A stretch of 64,000 nucleotides of DNA from positions 19,279 through 83,278 of the forward strand of contig DELI01000021.1 of assembly GCA_002354335.1 (NCBI GenBank), in the 5' to 3' direction. Below, one piece after another: positions 26,916 to 35,708 of this stretch. A program made the position numbers and the translations under genes. How positions within the stretch are numbered: the stretch's first letter is position 1; every line of letters starts with the position of its first letter. The stretch comes from Sphingobacterium sp. UBA2700. GTDB lineage: Bacteria > Bacteroidota > Bacteroidia > Sphingobacteriales > Sphingobacteriaceae. The notes beneath the pieces were generated by a model. That model had not been told where the DNA came from. It saw only the letters and a program-made list of their open reading frames with translations, and did not search any database.

Positions 26916-28142
26916 ATGACTAATCAAGAACCTAACGCAAAGAATGTGTGGATATTGGTATTCGTGGCGGCGCTCGGATACTTCGTCGATATCTACGACC
27001 TCATTATTTTTTCTATTGTTAGAATTCAATCTTTCACGGATATCGGTGTCCCTGTTGAGGAGATGCGGACTAAAGGAGAGTTTGTGTTGAATATGCAGAT
27101 GGGAGGGCTGCTTATCGGTGGGATAATTTGGGGCGTTCTAGGCGATAAATATGGACGCATTAAAGTACTCTTTGGTTCGATACTGATGTATTCTGTGGCA
27201 AACATTGCGAATGGTTTTGTACAAGATGTCACATCCTATGGCATCATTCGGTTTATTGCGGGTATAGGATTGGCTGGAGAGCTAGGCGCCGGGATTACGC
27301 TAGTGAGTGAAACGATGCATCGGAAGAAGCGTGGATATGGAACGATGATTGTCGCCGGTGTAGGTGTTCTAGGGGCTATCTTAGCCTATTATATTTCTGA
27401 ATGGTACAGCTGGAGAACAGCCTATTTTGTAGGCGGAGGAATGGGATTGCTGTTGCTCCTGATGCGCGTAGGCGTATTCGAATCAGGGATGTTCAATAAA
27501 ATAAGCGACAAAAAGGTTGCAAAAGGAAAGATCTCGATGCTATTTACCGATAAAGCGCGCTTTAAACGCTATCTCTACTGCCTATGTATCGGACTGCCGA
27601 TATGGTTTGTTGTCGGTGTGCTGGTTACTCAAGCGCCAGAGATAGGGCAGGCCTTGCATGCGGAAACGGTATTGAGTGCAGGAAAGGGCGTTATGTTTAC
27701 CTATTTAGGAATATCGCTTGGCGATTTTCTCGCGGGGCTAATCGCGCAAATATTTAAGTCTAGAAAGAAAGTCGTATTGGTTTACCAGTTGGTTATTCTT
27801 TTATTCTCCTGTATCTACCTCACGCGTTACGGCATCACGGAAACTGAATTCCTATGGCTTGCCTTCTTTATGGGATTGGGAGTTGGTTATTGGGCGACCT
27901 TTATCACGATTGCAGCAGAGCAATTCGGTACCAATATACGAGCAACGGTGACTACAACAGCGCCTAACTTTGTGCGCGGGGCACTGATTCCATCAACGAT
28001 ACTTTATGGCTTTTTTGTCAACTGGGTGGGGATACTTCCGGCAGCAATCATCATGATTGTGCTACTCTCGGGTATAGCAATCTTTGCCCTGAGCCGTCTG
28101 AAGGAGAGCTTTGACAAGGATTTAAATTATATCGAGGAATAA
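26916..28142 (+). CDS. Major facilitator superfamily transporter
   Basis: The 408-residue protein is predicted to have 12 membrane segments and the MFS loop motif (GDKYGRIKVLFGS between TM2 and TM3, about residues 80-92). The opening ALGYFVDIYDLIIFSIV recalls metabolite:H+ symporters, and the charged GELGAGITLVSE is typical of the sugar/organic-acid branch. The substrate is not deducible. It is a single gene, divergent from the DUF4442 gene, with a Cys-rich microprotein gene converging on its 3' end. Confidence 0.9.
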   Translation: MTNQEPNAKNVWILVFVAALGYFVDIYDLIIFSIVRIQSFTDIGVPVEEMRTKGEFVLNMQMGGLLIGGIIWGVLGDKYGRIKVLFGSILMYSVANIANGFVQDVTSYGIIRFIAGIGLAGELGAGITLVSETMHRKKRGYGTMIVAGVGVLGAILAYYISEWYSWRTAYFVGGGMGLLLLLMRVGVFESGMFNKISDKKVAKGKISMLFTDKARFKRYLYCLCIGLPIWFVVGVLVTQAPEIGQALHAETVLSAGKGVMFTYLGISLGDFLAGLIAQIFKSRKKVVLVYQLVILLFSCIYLTRYGITETEFLWLAFFMGLGVGYWATFITIAAEQFGTNIRATVTTTAPNFVRGALIPSTILYGFFVNWVGILPAAIIMIVLLSGIAIFALSRLKESFDKDLNYIEE

Positions 28143-28146
28143 TATG

Positions 28147-28305
28147 CTAGCGATCAGGGCACTTTTTGCAGCGCTTACCTCGTTTGTATTTCTTACAACA
28201 CTTCTTAAAAACAATTTCACCATGATCCTGAAACGGATGATGTCCTTTGTTGCTGTCAAAAGGCGTTGAATCAATCACTTGTAGACGTATCATGTTTTCA
28301 AACAT
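28147..28305 (-). CDS. Cys-rich basic microprotein (52 residues)
   Basis: This reading frame is shorter than usual gene-calling limits. ATG 28305 gives 52 residues ending in FKKCCKKYKRGKRCKKCPDR, with four cysteines (CC and CxxC) in a strongly basic tail. The N-terminal half (IRLQVIDSTPFDSNKGHHPF) is ordinary. The spacing CC-x(8)-CxxC could bind zinc or RNA. It fills the gap between the MFS gene (5 bases) and udk, with its start 38 bases from the udk stop. An ATG 12 bases further in is an alternative start. Confidence 0.65.
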   Translation of the reverse strand: MFENMIRLQVIDSTPFDSNKGHHPFQDHGEIVFKKCCKKYKRGKRCKKCPDR

Positions 28306-28342
28306 GCTACAAATATAGGTAATTTAGATTGATTAAAAATAA

Positions 28343-28972
28343 CTAGTAGATTCTTTTACGTAATTCTGATGCGATATCGTTCGTAAAGCTTTGAATAACC
28401 GCCGGCTCGTCCGTATTATTTTGAATAACTAAATCACAAGTTTCGCGAAATGGTAACAAATACTCGTTGTAAGATGGCACCACGTGGTTAATCCATTTAT
28501 ACATAACATCGTCATGGTCATATCCACGTTCTAACAAGTCTCTTCGAAGACGTCTTCTTAATGCAATGGATTCTTCGGCATCAAGGAAGATCCGATAATC
28601 CAATAGCTGATTGACTTCATCGTAATGGAAAATAAATAAGCCCTCAACCACTAAAATACGCGCAGGTTTAATTTCTAACATCTTCGGCGTTAATGCGGGA
28701 TTATTGAAAGTGTATTCCTCTTTATAAACCGTTTTCCCGTCAAATAGATCTTTAATATCCGAGTAGAATGCATTTCTATCAATGGAAGTGGGTAAATCGA
28801 AGTTATACAGTCTGTTTTCCTCCTGCGTCTTGGTGTTCGCGGGGATATAATAATCATCCTGAGAAATCAAGGTGATCTCATCAGGGGAAAAATGATCTAA
28901 GAAGCTTTTTAAGAAAAAGGTTTTACCCGACCCACTACTTCCTGCTATACCTATTACGTAAGGTTTGTCCAT
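28343..28972 (-). CDS. udk: Uridine/cytidine kinase
   Basis: The 209-residue P-loop kinase has Walker A GSSGSGKT (about 11-18). The uridine-kinase pattern DDYYIPANTKTQEENRLYNFDLPTS follows, then FEGLFIF-type VEGLFIFHYDEV and RRLRRDLLERG. It phosphorylates uridine and cytidine in pyrimidine salvage. The length matches the family. It is 8 bases downstream of the LysM gene, in a minus-strand run DUF4905 - LysM - udk. Confidence 0.9.
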   Translation of the reverse strand: MDKPYVIGIAGSSGSGKTFFLKSFLDHFSPDEITLISQDDYYIPANTKTQEENRLYNFDLPTSIDRNAFYSDIKDLFDGKTVYKEEYTFNNPALTPKMLEIKPARILVVEGLFIFHYDEVNQLLDYRIFLDAEESIALRRRLRRDLLERGYDHDDVMYKWINHVVPSYNEYLLPFRETCDLVIQNNTDEPAVIQSFTNDIASELRKRIY

Positions 28973-28980
28973 GCTTACTC

Positions 28981-29889
28981 TTAATTTTCGATTGGAGCGC
29001 CGTAGGTAATTTCTATTAAGAAACGTTTGTCGAAAGCACCAATATTGGATGCTGCCGATTTCGAGAGAATAACGATTGCATCGCGGCTATCGGCCGTATC
29101 AGAAAATTTTCCTACAACTTTCGCAAAGGTAATATTTTTCGTCAAAGGATTCGTAATCTTTAAGATTGTTCCTACAGGAGCGGTGCGATGTAGCGCTAGA
29201 TTGCTCTTTCCACTTGACTCTAGATTGTCCATCCAAATACCGATACCCTTTTCTTTTTTCTCGCGAATGCCATAGCGATTCGTCTCGAATTCAATCTCTT
29301 GCTGACGGTTTACATCTGGAATAGGTAACTCGATGGGCTCCGAAGGAGCGGGTTCCTGGATAGCAATTTTTCCATCAGGAATTTTTAGCGTTTGTCCTTC
29401 GCGCACGATGTCACTAGTCAAGTTATTCATCGATTTGATACTCTCTACATTGGTAGCGAAACGCTTCGCAATGGAATATAAGGTCTCGTTAGGACCAACT
29501 TTATACTGTGTTAATACTTGTCCGGATTGCTCCGCTATAACGGTATTGATCACCTCTTTCGTGCTGTCTTTCTTCGCTGCTGCATTCTCAGCAGGAGCTG
29601 CGGTAGTCGGAATACGAACAACATCACCTAAACGAAGGTTCTTCTGATTGTTCGCAGACATAATTGTTTTCACCGGTACGCCATATTGTCTGCTCAATTG
29701 ATAATAGGTATCCTTGGCAGCAATGGTATGTATGATAAATGTCTTTCCGTTGATTGTTTCTGTTTTCTGACTTGTGTTTGTCTGTGCCTGTGCCGTTGCG
29801 ACCCCCATCAATACAAAACACGAAGAATATATAATAAAAGTCTTTTTCAAAGACTGAAATTTGAATGCTTGTTTTTTCATTTTATGCAA
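28981..29889 (-). CDS. LysM-repeat secreted protein with C-terminal double-psi beta-barrel-like domain
   Basis: The 302-residue protein has a signal peptide (MGVATAQAQ). Two LysM repeats bind peptidoglycan: about 50-95 (HTIAAKDTYYQLSRQYGVPVKTI) and about 128-172 (YKVGPNETLYSIAKRFATNVESIKSMN). The last 90 residues (LALHRTAPVGTILKITNP, then ILSKSAASNIGAFDKRFLIEITY) look like an RlpA-type double-psi barrel. It is probably a cell-wall-associated factor. The start may be the ATG three codons later, which would leave a 9-base gap to the previous gene. Confidence 0.85.
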   Translation of the reverse strand: MHKMKKQAFKFQSLKKTFIIYSSCFVLMGVATAQAQTNTSQKTETINGKTFIIHTIAAKDTYYQLSRQYGVPVKTIMSANNQKNLRLGDVVRIPTTAAPAENAAAKKDSTKEVINTVIAEQSGQVLTQYKVGPNETLYSIAKRFATNVESIKSMNNLTSDIVREGQTLKIPDGKIAIQEPAPSEPIELPIPDVNRQQEIEFETNRYGIREKKEKGIGIWMDNLESSGKSNLALHRTAPVGTILKITNPLTKNITFAKVVGKFSDTADSRDAIVILSKSAASNIGAFDKRFLIEITYGAPIEN

Positions 29890-30639
29890 TTATACTAAAT
29901 ATGAAATAATATCCCGCTTATTGAATGACATAAAGAATAATTGTTTGTCAATCTGAAAATAAGGTTGCGGAATCAATTTATCCATATTTTCCATTATGAC
30001 TTGTCGGTCCAGTTTGTGGTTTAAATCACTTAACGTTAAAATGAGATTTAAATTATCTTTATTCTTAACGTGGTAACACCAAATGTAATGCTGACAACAC
30101 TTACTAAGCCATAAAGGACCCTCAATAGCCTCATTGCTGAGGAATTCGGGCTTGTTTGGGTAGGTGAGAGGATATTGAATTTTATTACTTGCAAAACGGA
30201 AGTTGCGATCGCTCGCGGGCGCATATTTTCCAGTCCGTATATCGATCAGGATAGTCTCCCCGGATGAGATGGAGCGATGTCGCGCATGCACCACATCCTC
30301 GAATACGTCTAACAGGATAAACTCGTAGCTGGAAAATACGACCTGCTCGGTCGCAATCTCAATAATTTGTATGCCTTCTTGGATAGGACGATGCTCGCCG
30401 ATTCGTTTCAGGATCAGGAATCCATCCTGAATGGCGTCGAGAGTCCACTCTTTGGCCTCGGCAGTGCAGGGCGCTTTTACAACTTTACCCGTAAAATCGA
30501 ACACCGAAAACGAAGCAACGGTAGAATCCACGTCACGCGTTTCCACCGCGACCAAGGACTGTACGGGGTCAATCTCGATTTTCCAGATATTGGCTGGAAA
30601 GCTTCGTTCAAAAATTTTATTTATTGTATATTTAGTCAT
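29890..30639 (-). CDS. DUF4905-like protein
   Basis: Starting at ATG 30639 gives 249 residues. The longer in-frame start would reach into the divergent promoter gap. No signal peptide or membrane segment is visible. Repeated beta-rich stretches (SLVAVETRDVDSTVASFSVFDFTGK, ILIDIRTGKYAPASD) suggest a propeller-like fold. It resembles the Bacteroidota family DUF4905 as I recall it. The function is unknown. It abuts the LysM gene and is divergent from the NfeD gene across only 38 bases. Confidence 0.6.
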   Translation of the reverse strand: MTKYTINKIFERSFPANIWKIEIDPVQSLVAVETRDVDSTVASFSVFDFTGKVVKAPCTAEAKEWTLDAIQDGFLILKRIGEHRPIQEGIQIIEIATEQVVFSSYEFILLDVFEDVVHARHRSISSGETILIDIRTGKYAPASDRNFRFASNKIQYPLTYPNKPEFLSNEAIEGPLWLSKCCQHYIWCYHVKNKDNLNLILTLSDLNHKLDRQVIMENMDKLIPQPYFQIDKQLFFMSFNKRDIISYLV

Positions 30640-30677
30640 CCGATAAAATATGCTGATCGGTGATAAAATCATTTTCT

Positions 30678-32030
30678 ATGAACAAATTTACAAAATACAT
30701 TTTAGGTATTATCGTCATTTGTTTGCTGACCATCCTGAATAGCAAGGCACAATCGGTATATTCTGTACAAATAAAGGACGATATCGGTCCTAATGCTTGG
30801 AGAACCCTGAAAAACGCAGTCAAAGAAGCAAAAGCCAATAAATCAAATTATTTATTATTGGAGCTAAATACCTACGGAGGAGCCTTAAATTTTGCCGATT
30901 CGATGCGTACTGCACTCTTAAATGCAGCTCCCATGAAGACCATTGCATACGTAAATAACAACGCGGCGTCCGCAGGTGCGTTGATCTCTTTGGCGACCGA
31001 TTACATCTATATGCAAGACGGTTCAAGTTTTGGTGCAGCATCCGTCGTCAACCAGAGCGGAGAACTCCTTCCTGAGAAATATCAGTCTTATATGCGCGGC
31101 TTAATGCGCGCCACTGCCGAAGCTAAGGGCCGGGATCCAAAGCTGGCCGAAGCATTTGTCGACCCGAGTATTTCTATTCCTACTTTGAAGGAGGATGGTA
31201 AATTGCTCACCCTGACTACACAGGAAGCCGTGAAGATCGGCCTCGCAAAGAAAGAAGTGAAAAGTCAAGCCGATATATTCTCTGACCTGCAAATCAGCAG
31301 TCCCGATGTAAAAGCACATCAGACCACTTTGATCGATATGATCATTGGGTTCCTTATTAATCCTTTAGTCAGTGGAATTCTGATCATAGGTATTATTGGC
31401 GGTATTTATTTTGAAATGCAGTCTCCGGGTATTGGCTTTGCACTGGTCGTTGCCTTAGTCTGTGCGACCTTATTTTTCGCACCCTTGTATTTGCAGGGCC
31501 TTGCAGATCATTGGGAGATTGCGATATTTGTCCTCGGCGTTATACTGATAGCCTTGGAGATATTCGTGATACCCGGATTTGGTGTCGCCGGCATATCCGG
31601 AATTATTCTGATATTATGCGGATTAGCATTCTCAATGGTTGCTAATGATTACTTTGATTTTAAACTTGCTCAACCAGGGCTCTTAATGAACTCATTTATA
31701 ATTGTAATAGGCGCGATGGTCGGAGCGATCATTCTAGCCGTAATTTTTGGAAAAAATATACTTCAATCTTCAGGATTCAAGAAACTGGTACTGGAGGATG
31801 AACAACGCGCTGATGTAGGATATACTTCTTCGGTGCAAAAGATCAATCTGATAAATAAAGAAGGAATTGCTAAGACGGTACTCCGCCCCGGGGGAAAAAT
31901 AGAGATTGACAATGTATGGTATGATGCCGTTGCATTAGACGGTTTTATCGACGCTGGAGAACAGATCTATGTCGAAAAGCATGAAAACTATAACCTATTT
32001 GTCCGGAAACTCTCTGAGCGCAAAGCATAA
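30678..32030 (+). CDS. NfeD-family membrane-bound ClpP-class serine protease
   Basis: From ATG 30678 the protein has 450 residues. A signal peptide (IVICLLTILNSKAQS) precedes a ClpP-like periplasmic protease domain (about 25-190), whose presumed nucleophile is the Ser in NNAASAGALISL. Four to five membrane segments (about 225-360) and a C-terminal OB-fold NfeD domain (about 375-445, LRPGGKIEIDNVWYDAVALDGFIDAGEQIYV) complete the full-length form. Such proteases act on membrane proteins such as stomatins; no stomatin gene is adjacent here. An ATG 18 bases upstream is an alternative start. Confidence 0.88.
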   Translation: MNKFTKYILGIIVICLLTILNSKAQSVYSVQIKDDIGPNAWRTLKNAVKEAKANKSNYLLLELNTYGGALNFADSMRTALLNAAPMKTIAYVNNNAASAGALISLATDYIYMQDGSSFGAASVVNQSGELLPEKYQSYMRGLMRATAEAKGRDPKLAEAFVDPSISIPTLKEDGKLLTLTTQEAVKIGLAKKEVKSQADIFSDLQISSPDVKAHQTTLIDMIIGFLINPLVSGILIIGIIGGIYFEMQSPGIGFALVVALVCATLFFAPLYLQGLADHWEIAIFVLGVILIALEIFVIPGFGVAGISGIILILCGLAFSMVANDYFDFKLAQPGLLMNSFIIVIGAMVGAIILAVIFGKNILQSSGFKKLVLEDEQRADVGYTSSVQKINLINKEGIAKTVLRPGGKIEIDNVWYDAVALDGFIDAGEQIYVEKHENYNLFVRKLSERKA

Positions 32031-32039
32031 AAAACGAAG

Positions 32040-32074
32040 ATGGGTTGAATGAAATATTCAACCCATTATTTTTT
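32040..32074 (+). terminator. Terminator after the NfeD gene
   Basis: ATGGGTTGAAT pairs perfectly with ATTCAACCCAT over a 5-base loop, followed by TATTTTTT. It sits 10 bases after the stop and in front of a converging small gene. Confidence 0.9.
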
Positions 32075-32082
32075 ACAAGACA

Positions 32083-32289
32083 TTAAGATCGCTTCTGTTG
32101 CCGTTTCTTTAATTTAGCCCCGAAAAACAGAATAAAAACACCCAAAATAAAGGTGATAAATAGACAGTATAATGCTTTCAAATAGAAAGCATCAGCAGGG
32201 TACTTCCTGTCATATAGATACCAAGTCGCTCCGAACAATACAATTGCCCCGATAGCATTAATCAATACTTTTTTCATAACATTGGTCAA
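32083..32289 (-). CDS. Small two-TM membrane protein
   Basis: The 68-residue protein has hydrophobic segments at about 9-27 and 40-60 and a basic C-terminus (KLKKRQQKRS). The Met at residue 5 (32277) is an equally good start. It converges on the NfeD gene with only the terminator between. No family recognised. It is supported by the clear two-helix pattern and the positive-inside tail. Confidence 0.55.
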   Translation of the reverse strand: MTNVMKKVLINAIGAIVLFGATWYLYDRKYPADAFYLKALYCLFITFILGVFILFFGAKLKKRQQKRS

Positions 32290-32341
32290 TTAGTGATAAA
32301 TAAATAACTAATGATTAAAGTTGATGAATTATAGTTATATT

Positions 32342-32766
32342 TTATAGTATTTAGTATTTAGTATTTAGTATTTAGTAGTTAGTATTTAGACCTAGGGCGG
32401 GAATAAAATTTTTGTCTTGAACCAGGAAAGGAAAGATGAGAGGATGACTAGGATCAGGTATAGCGACATCTGAAAGGGTATTTTGTTGTTGAATATTGGG
32501 ATGAACATCGTAGATCTACTGTATTGATATCATGCGTTTCGGGATACGTCTCCAATATTACCAGGCCGCTGCCCCTGTTCCTTATCACACAGCATACTTG
32601 ATCCTGACCATCCTTATATCCTTCCTTTCCTGTTAATCCTTATATCCTTCCTTTCCTGGTTCAAGACAAAAACCTTATTCCCGCCCTAGGTCTAAATACT
32701 AACTACTAACTACTAACTACTAACTACTAAATACTAAATACTAACTACTAAATACTTACTACTACT
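32342..32766. repeat. TACTAAC-heptamer inverted-repeat element, copy 3 (longest arms)
   Basis: Six to seven TAGTATT-type heptamers (32345-32388) lead into AGACCTAGGGCGGGAATAA and TCTTGAACCAGGAAAGGAAA (to about 32437). The same sequence returns in reverse complement at 32642-32693 with about three mismatches over 50 bases. Ten TACTAAC/TACTAAA heptamers follow to 32766. Total arm length is about 95 bases around a 200-base centre. TCCTTATATCCTTCCTTTCC is duplicated within the right part. The element occupies most of the 626-base gap between two minus-strand genes. Confidence 0.88.
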
Positions 32767-32771
32767 CAATC

Positions 32772-32844
32772 CCCTTGTAAACCCAATACAAACCCAATAC
32801 AAACCCCAATCAAGCCCGCTCGGAAAGGGCTTTGATTGGGGTTT
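32772..32844. repeat. AAACCCAAT-family hairpin repeat, copy 2
   Basis: Three AAACCCAAT-type units precede a stem AAACCCCAATCAA (32801-32813) / TTGATTGGGGTTT (32832-32844). The inner GCCC/GGGC extends the stem, and the loop core is GCCCGCTCGGAAAGG. It follows the heptamer array of copy 3 within 10 bases. The same order of the two families recurs at 63.2-63.5 kb. Confidence 0.85.
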
Positions 32845-32850
32845 GATATG

Positions 32851-32886
32851 AATAAAGAAAGCCTGTTCTTTCTTTTAGAACAGGCT
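32851..32886 (-). terminator. Terminator of the FadL-like porin gene
   Basis: AGCCTGTTCT (32860-32869) pairs with AGAACAGGCT (32877-32886). On the minus strand the stem is followed by TTTCTTTATT. It is 30 bases past the porin stop codon. Confidence 0.85.
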
Positions 32887-32915
32887 CACTTATGTCGATA
32901 GTTTAATCTTTGTAA

Positions 32916-34478
32916 TTAAAACTTCGCTCCCAGTGTTAGAACAACGTTTGTTTTGGAGTTTTTCACTTCTGCGGTAGGGGCAGGACTATTCCATAATCCT
33001 GCTAGGGAGTAAGGAGAGCTATGATAAGTCTCTTTTTTATATTGGATTGCTGCTAGATCAACATACAAGTTTTGATTGATGATATAGCCTAATCCAACGC
33101 TCGTCATGTGGTCTCCGCTGTCTATTCCTTTAATAGGACTGCTGTAGTAGCTAAATCCCGCGCGGCCGCTTAAACGGTCGGTAAATAGCAATTCCCCGCC
33201 GACGCGAAAATTCACAGCACTTTTATATTCTTTCTTAATACTCGCGTTGATTTCATTTTCTTCCGTGAAATCTACCACTGCGGCAGATGTCTCACGATAT
33301 TTGATGCTGCTGTAATCGGCAAATTCCAGATCAGCGGAAACTAAACCGCGTCCGAAAAACTTTGTTAAACCTACTGAAGCTTTTAACGGAGAGATTACGC
33401 CATAATCATAAGACGCCAATGAGGGGGTGGAGTTATAAGTGGGCAAGAACGTGTTGCTTGCATTTTCATCCTTATAGTAATTTGCAACGGTTTCGAGGTT
33501 TTTCTCCTCATTTACTGTGGTCCAAGTAGGGGAGACGATATTTACACCGATATTCCAATCCCATGTCGGTTTGAAGATCATACCCAAAGCAACATTGACG
33601 CCTGTCCCGCGAAGCTTGTTATCTTCATAGTCGGTTAGCTCGTAGTTGATATCCGTATACTGATGTTTTGGATTTGAAGGATTTAGAAAGCCAGAGTTAG
33701 GATTGGCATCCGGTCTGATTTCATCGGCAGTTTTTGTCCATCCACTCTCAAATACACTGTAAGTACGGTCGTATTTGAATGACACTAAACCTAGGCTACC
33801 GCCCAGATAGAATTTATTGTTGTAATTTCCACCGAAAGATAAGGTGGTTTTCGCTTTATATCCTTTCGTCAACACGTCAATCTGTTGCGACTTGGGATCC
33901 GCTTCTAGCACGATTGGAAAAAATCCGTCTGCCGGATTGCTGAAGCTTTCCACCAGATTAGACTTAGCAAAATCAGAGGAGAAATCAGGGAATTCGAACA
34001 TCTGATCGCTTAAATATTGAACGATTGTATTGGCATTGTTGACGCCGGAATAGACAATCTGATTAGCAAAGTTATTTGAGCGGTCGTAACTAATACCCAT
34101 ATTGAAATTCTGCCAGCCATAGCCGCCATTGGCAGTAGGCATGTGCAAAACAATACCCACATTTTCCAGTCCAAACTTCCCATGGTTGTGATCCGTATTT
34201 GTTCCGAAATAATTCGCTTTATTGTTGTTGTTCAAATAATTGAGCGAAACGGAAATGTCGGATTGACCATAGAATCCAAGTCCGGCAGGGTTGCCGCTAA
34301 TGGAGCTGATGTCACCTCCCAAAGCGGTGTTGACACCACCCATCGATTTAAAGCGGGCAGATCCTGAACTTACATCTTTTGATACGTCATAAACGTAGTC
34401 TAAGGTCGATTGGGCAAATACATTGGAAATTCCTGCACTTAGAGCTAGCAGGCTAAGCGTTAGTAAGGTTTTCTTCAT
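32916..34478 (-). CDS. OmpP1/FadL/TodX-family outer-membrane transporter
   Basis: The 520-residue protein has a signal peptide (GISNVFAQ). The FadL hallmark follows (ARFKSMGGVNTALGGDISSISGNPAGLGFY, about residues 42-72), then a 14-strand barrel ending VVLTLGAKF. FadL proteins admit hydrophobic molecules such as long-chain fatty acids or aromatic compounds. It is transcribed after the low-complexity lipoprotein gene across a 78-base gap and ends at a clear terminator. Confidence 0.9.
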   Translation of the reverse strand: MKKTLLTLSLLALSAGISNVFAQSTLDYVYDVSKDVSSGSARFKSMGGVNTALGGDISSISGNPAGLGFYGQSDISVSLNYLNNNNKANYFGTNTDHNHGKFGLENVGIVLHMPTANGGYGWQNFNMGISYDRSNNFANQIVYSGVNNANTIVQYLSDQMFEFPDFSSDFAKSNLVESFSNPADGFFPIVLEADPKSQQIDVLTKGYKAKTTLSFGGNYNNKFYLGGSLGLVSFKYDRTYSVFESGWTKTADEIRPDANPNSGFLNPSNPKHQYTDINYELTDYEDNKLRGTGVNVALGMIFKPTWDWNIGVNIVSPTWTTVNEEKNLETVANYYKDENASNTFLPTYNSTPSLASYDYGVISPLKASVGLTKFFGRGLVSADLEFADYSSIKYRETSAAVVDFTEENEINASIKKEYKSAVNFRVGGELLFTDRLSGRAGFSYYSSPIKGIDSGDHMTSVGLGYIINQNLYVDLAAIQYKKETYHSSPYSLAGLWNSPAPTAEVKNSKTNVVLTLGAKF

Positions 34479-34556
34479 ACGATTTCAGAATCTTTCTAAA
34501 AGATATAGCCAATATAAAGAGTTCTATATTGGCTATAATAAATATAATTATATTAA

Positions 34557-35708
34557 TTAACGTCTAGATCCACCGGAAGCTCTTGATGAGCCACCGCTTG
34601 AGCGACTTCCGCCACCACCACTAGTTCCCATGCTGCTACCACCCGATGATCCTCTGCTGAATCCACCGTTACTAGATGATGGACGGCTTGATGATGACCC
34701 TCTGTCGAAGCTTCCGCTAGAACGAGATGGCGTTTCGCGTACAGAACCTTGGTTTCTGCTGCTCGGTGTTCTGCTGCTTGGCGCTCTGTTGATTGTACCT
34801 TGAGAACGTGTCGCAGGATTTCTTTCTACAGTTCCTTGAGAACGTGTTGCCGGGTTTCTAGAGATTGTACCTCTGTTACGATCAGATCCAGTTCTGTCGA
34901 TCGTTCCTTGCGATCTTGATGTATTCGTTCTACCTGATGATGTTCTATCAATAGTAGATCCACGATCCACGCGTCCTGAGTTACGGTCGCTTCCTGTTCT
35001 GTTTACCGTATTACGAGTACTTGCTGCACGGCCAGTTACATAACGACCGCTTGCATCTCTAGTTACATATGAACGTCCTGAGTTGGCGCGCTGACGTGCT
35101 GCAACGTCATTACGATTGGATGCTACACGGCGGTTGCTGTTGTAATAATTATTGTAGTATCCGCCTCCATAGCCCAAGCCATAGTATGGGTTGCCCCAGT
35201 GGCTATAGTAGCTGTTGTAACCCCAGTATCCGCCGTAGTATGGCCAGCCGCCATATCCGTAGCCGTAATATGGACTACCCCAGCCCATGCTCCAGTAAGG
35301 ACTGCCCCAGCCGAAGCCCATAGACCATCCCCAGCCGGAATTCCAACCGAAGCCGAATCCGCTATACCCGTACCATGGGTCAAACCATGGGTCGTAGTAC
35401 ATCATTCCTGGCGAGTTATAGTAGAATCTGTTAATGCGGTTTGCATATTCCAAATCATTCAATGGCTCGTAGCCACCTTCTGCATAAGCTTCATCAGTAT
35501 AGTCATCTGCATAGTATTCTGCATCTGTAGTTGTACCTTCTGCTGTCCCATCAGTATAATAATAGTCTGGGCTTTGGTATACTTGTCCCGCATCACGATT
35601 ATTGTAGACATCGTCCCGGTAAACGGTGCGGCTACTTGTAGAACAAGAGCTTATCAACGCTAGTAATCCTAGTGCTGCTCCTCCTAATAATATCTTCTTG
35701 TTTTTCAT
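34557..35708 (-). CDS. Low-complexity lipoprotein: acidic N-part, Gly/Tyr/Trp-rich centre, basic Ser/Arg repeat tail
   Basis: Starting at ATG 35708 gives 383 residues with lipobox ALISSC (Cys about 22). The longer upstream frame lacks a signal peptide. Residues about 28-85 are acidic and Tyr-rich. About 95-185 is Gly/Tyr/Trp/Ser-rich with GWGSPYWSMGW-type repeats. About 200-383 carries repeats of R(S/N)QGT(I/V)xR with NPATR spacers and ends in a Ser/Gly/Arg tail. The charge separation and repeats suggest a matrix-like or adhesive surface protein. No enzyme domain is visible. Confidence 0.75.
   Translation of the reverse strand: MKNKKILLGGAALGLLALISSCSTSSRTVYRDDVYNNRDAGQVYQSPDYYYTDGTAEGTTTDAEYYADDYTDEAYAEGGYEPLNDLEYANRINRFYYNSPGMMYYDPWFDPWYGYSGFGFGWNSGWGWSMGFGWGSPYWSMGWGSPYYGYGYGGWPYYGGYWGYNSYYSHWGNPYYGLGYGGGYYNNYYNSNRRVASNRNDVAARQRANSGRSYVTRDASGRYVTGRAASTRNTVNRTGSDRNSGRVDRGSTIDRTSSGRTNTSRSQGTIDRTGSDRNRGTISRNPATRSQGTVERNPATRSQGTINRAPSSRTPSSRNQGSVRETPSRSSGSFDRGSSSSRPSSSNGGFSRGSSGGSSMGTSGGGGSRSSGGSSRASGGSRR

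Noticed and set aside
32700..32766. Heptamer arrays as a CRISPR or telomere-like structure
   Set aside because: Units are contiguous seven-base repeats without spacers, there are no cas genes, and the arrays lie inside the chromosome with inverted partners.
35199..35663. 154-codon plus-strand frame opposite the low-complexity lipoprotein gene
   Set aside because: It is a shadow of the Gly/Tyr/Trp repeats on the other strand; the minus-strand frame has a signal peptide and lipobox.
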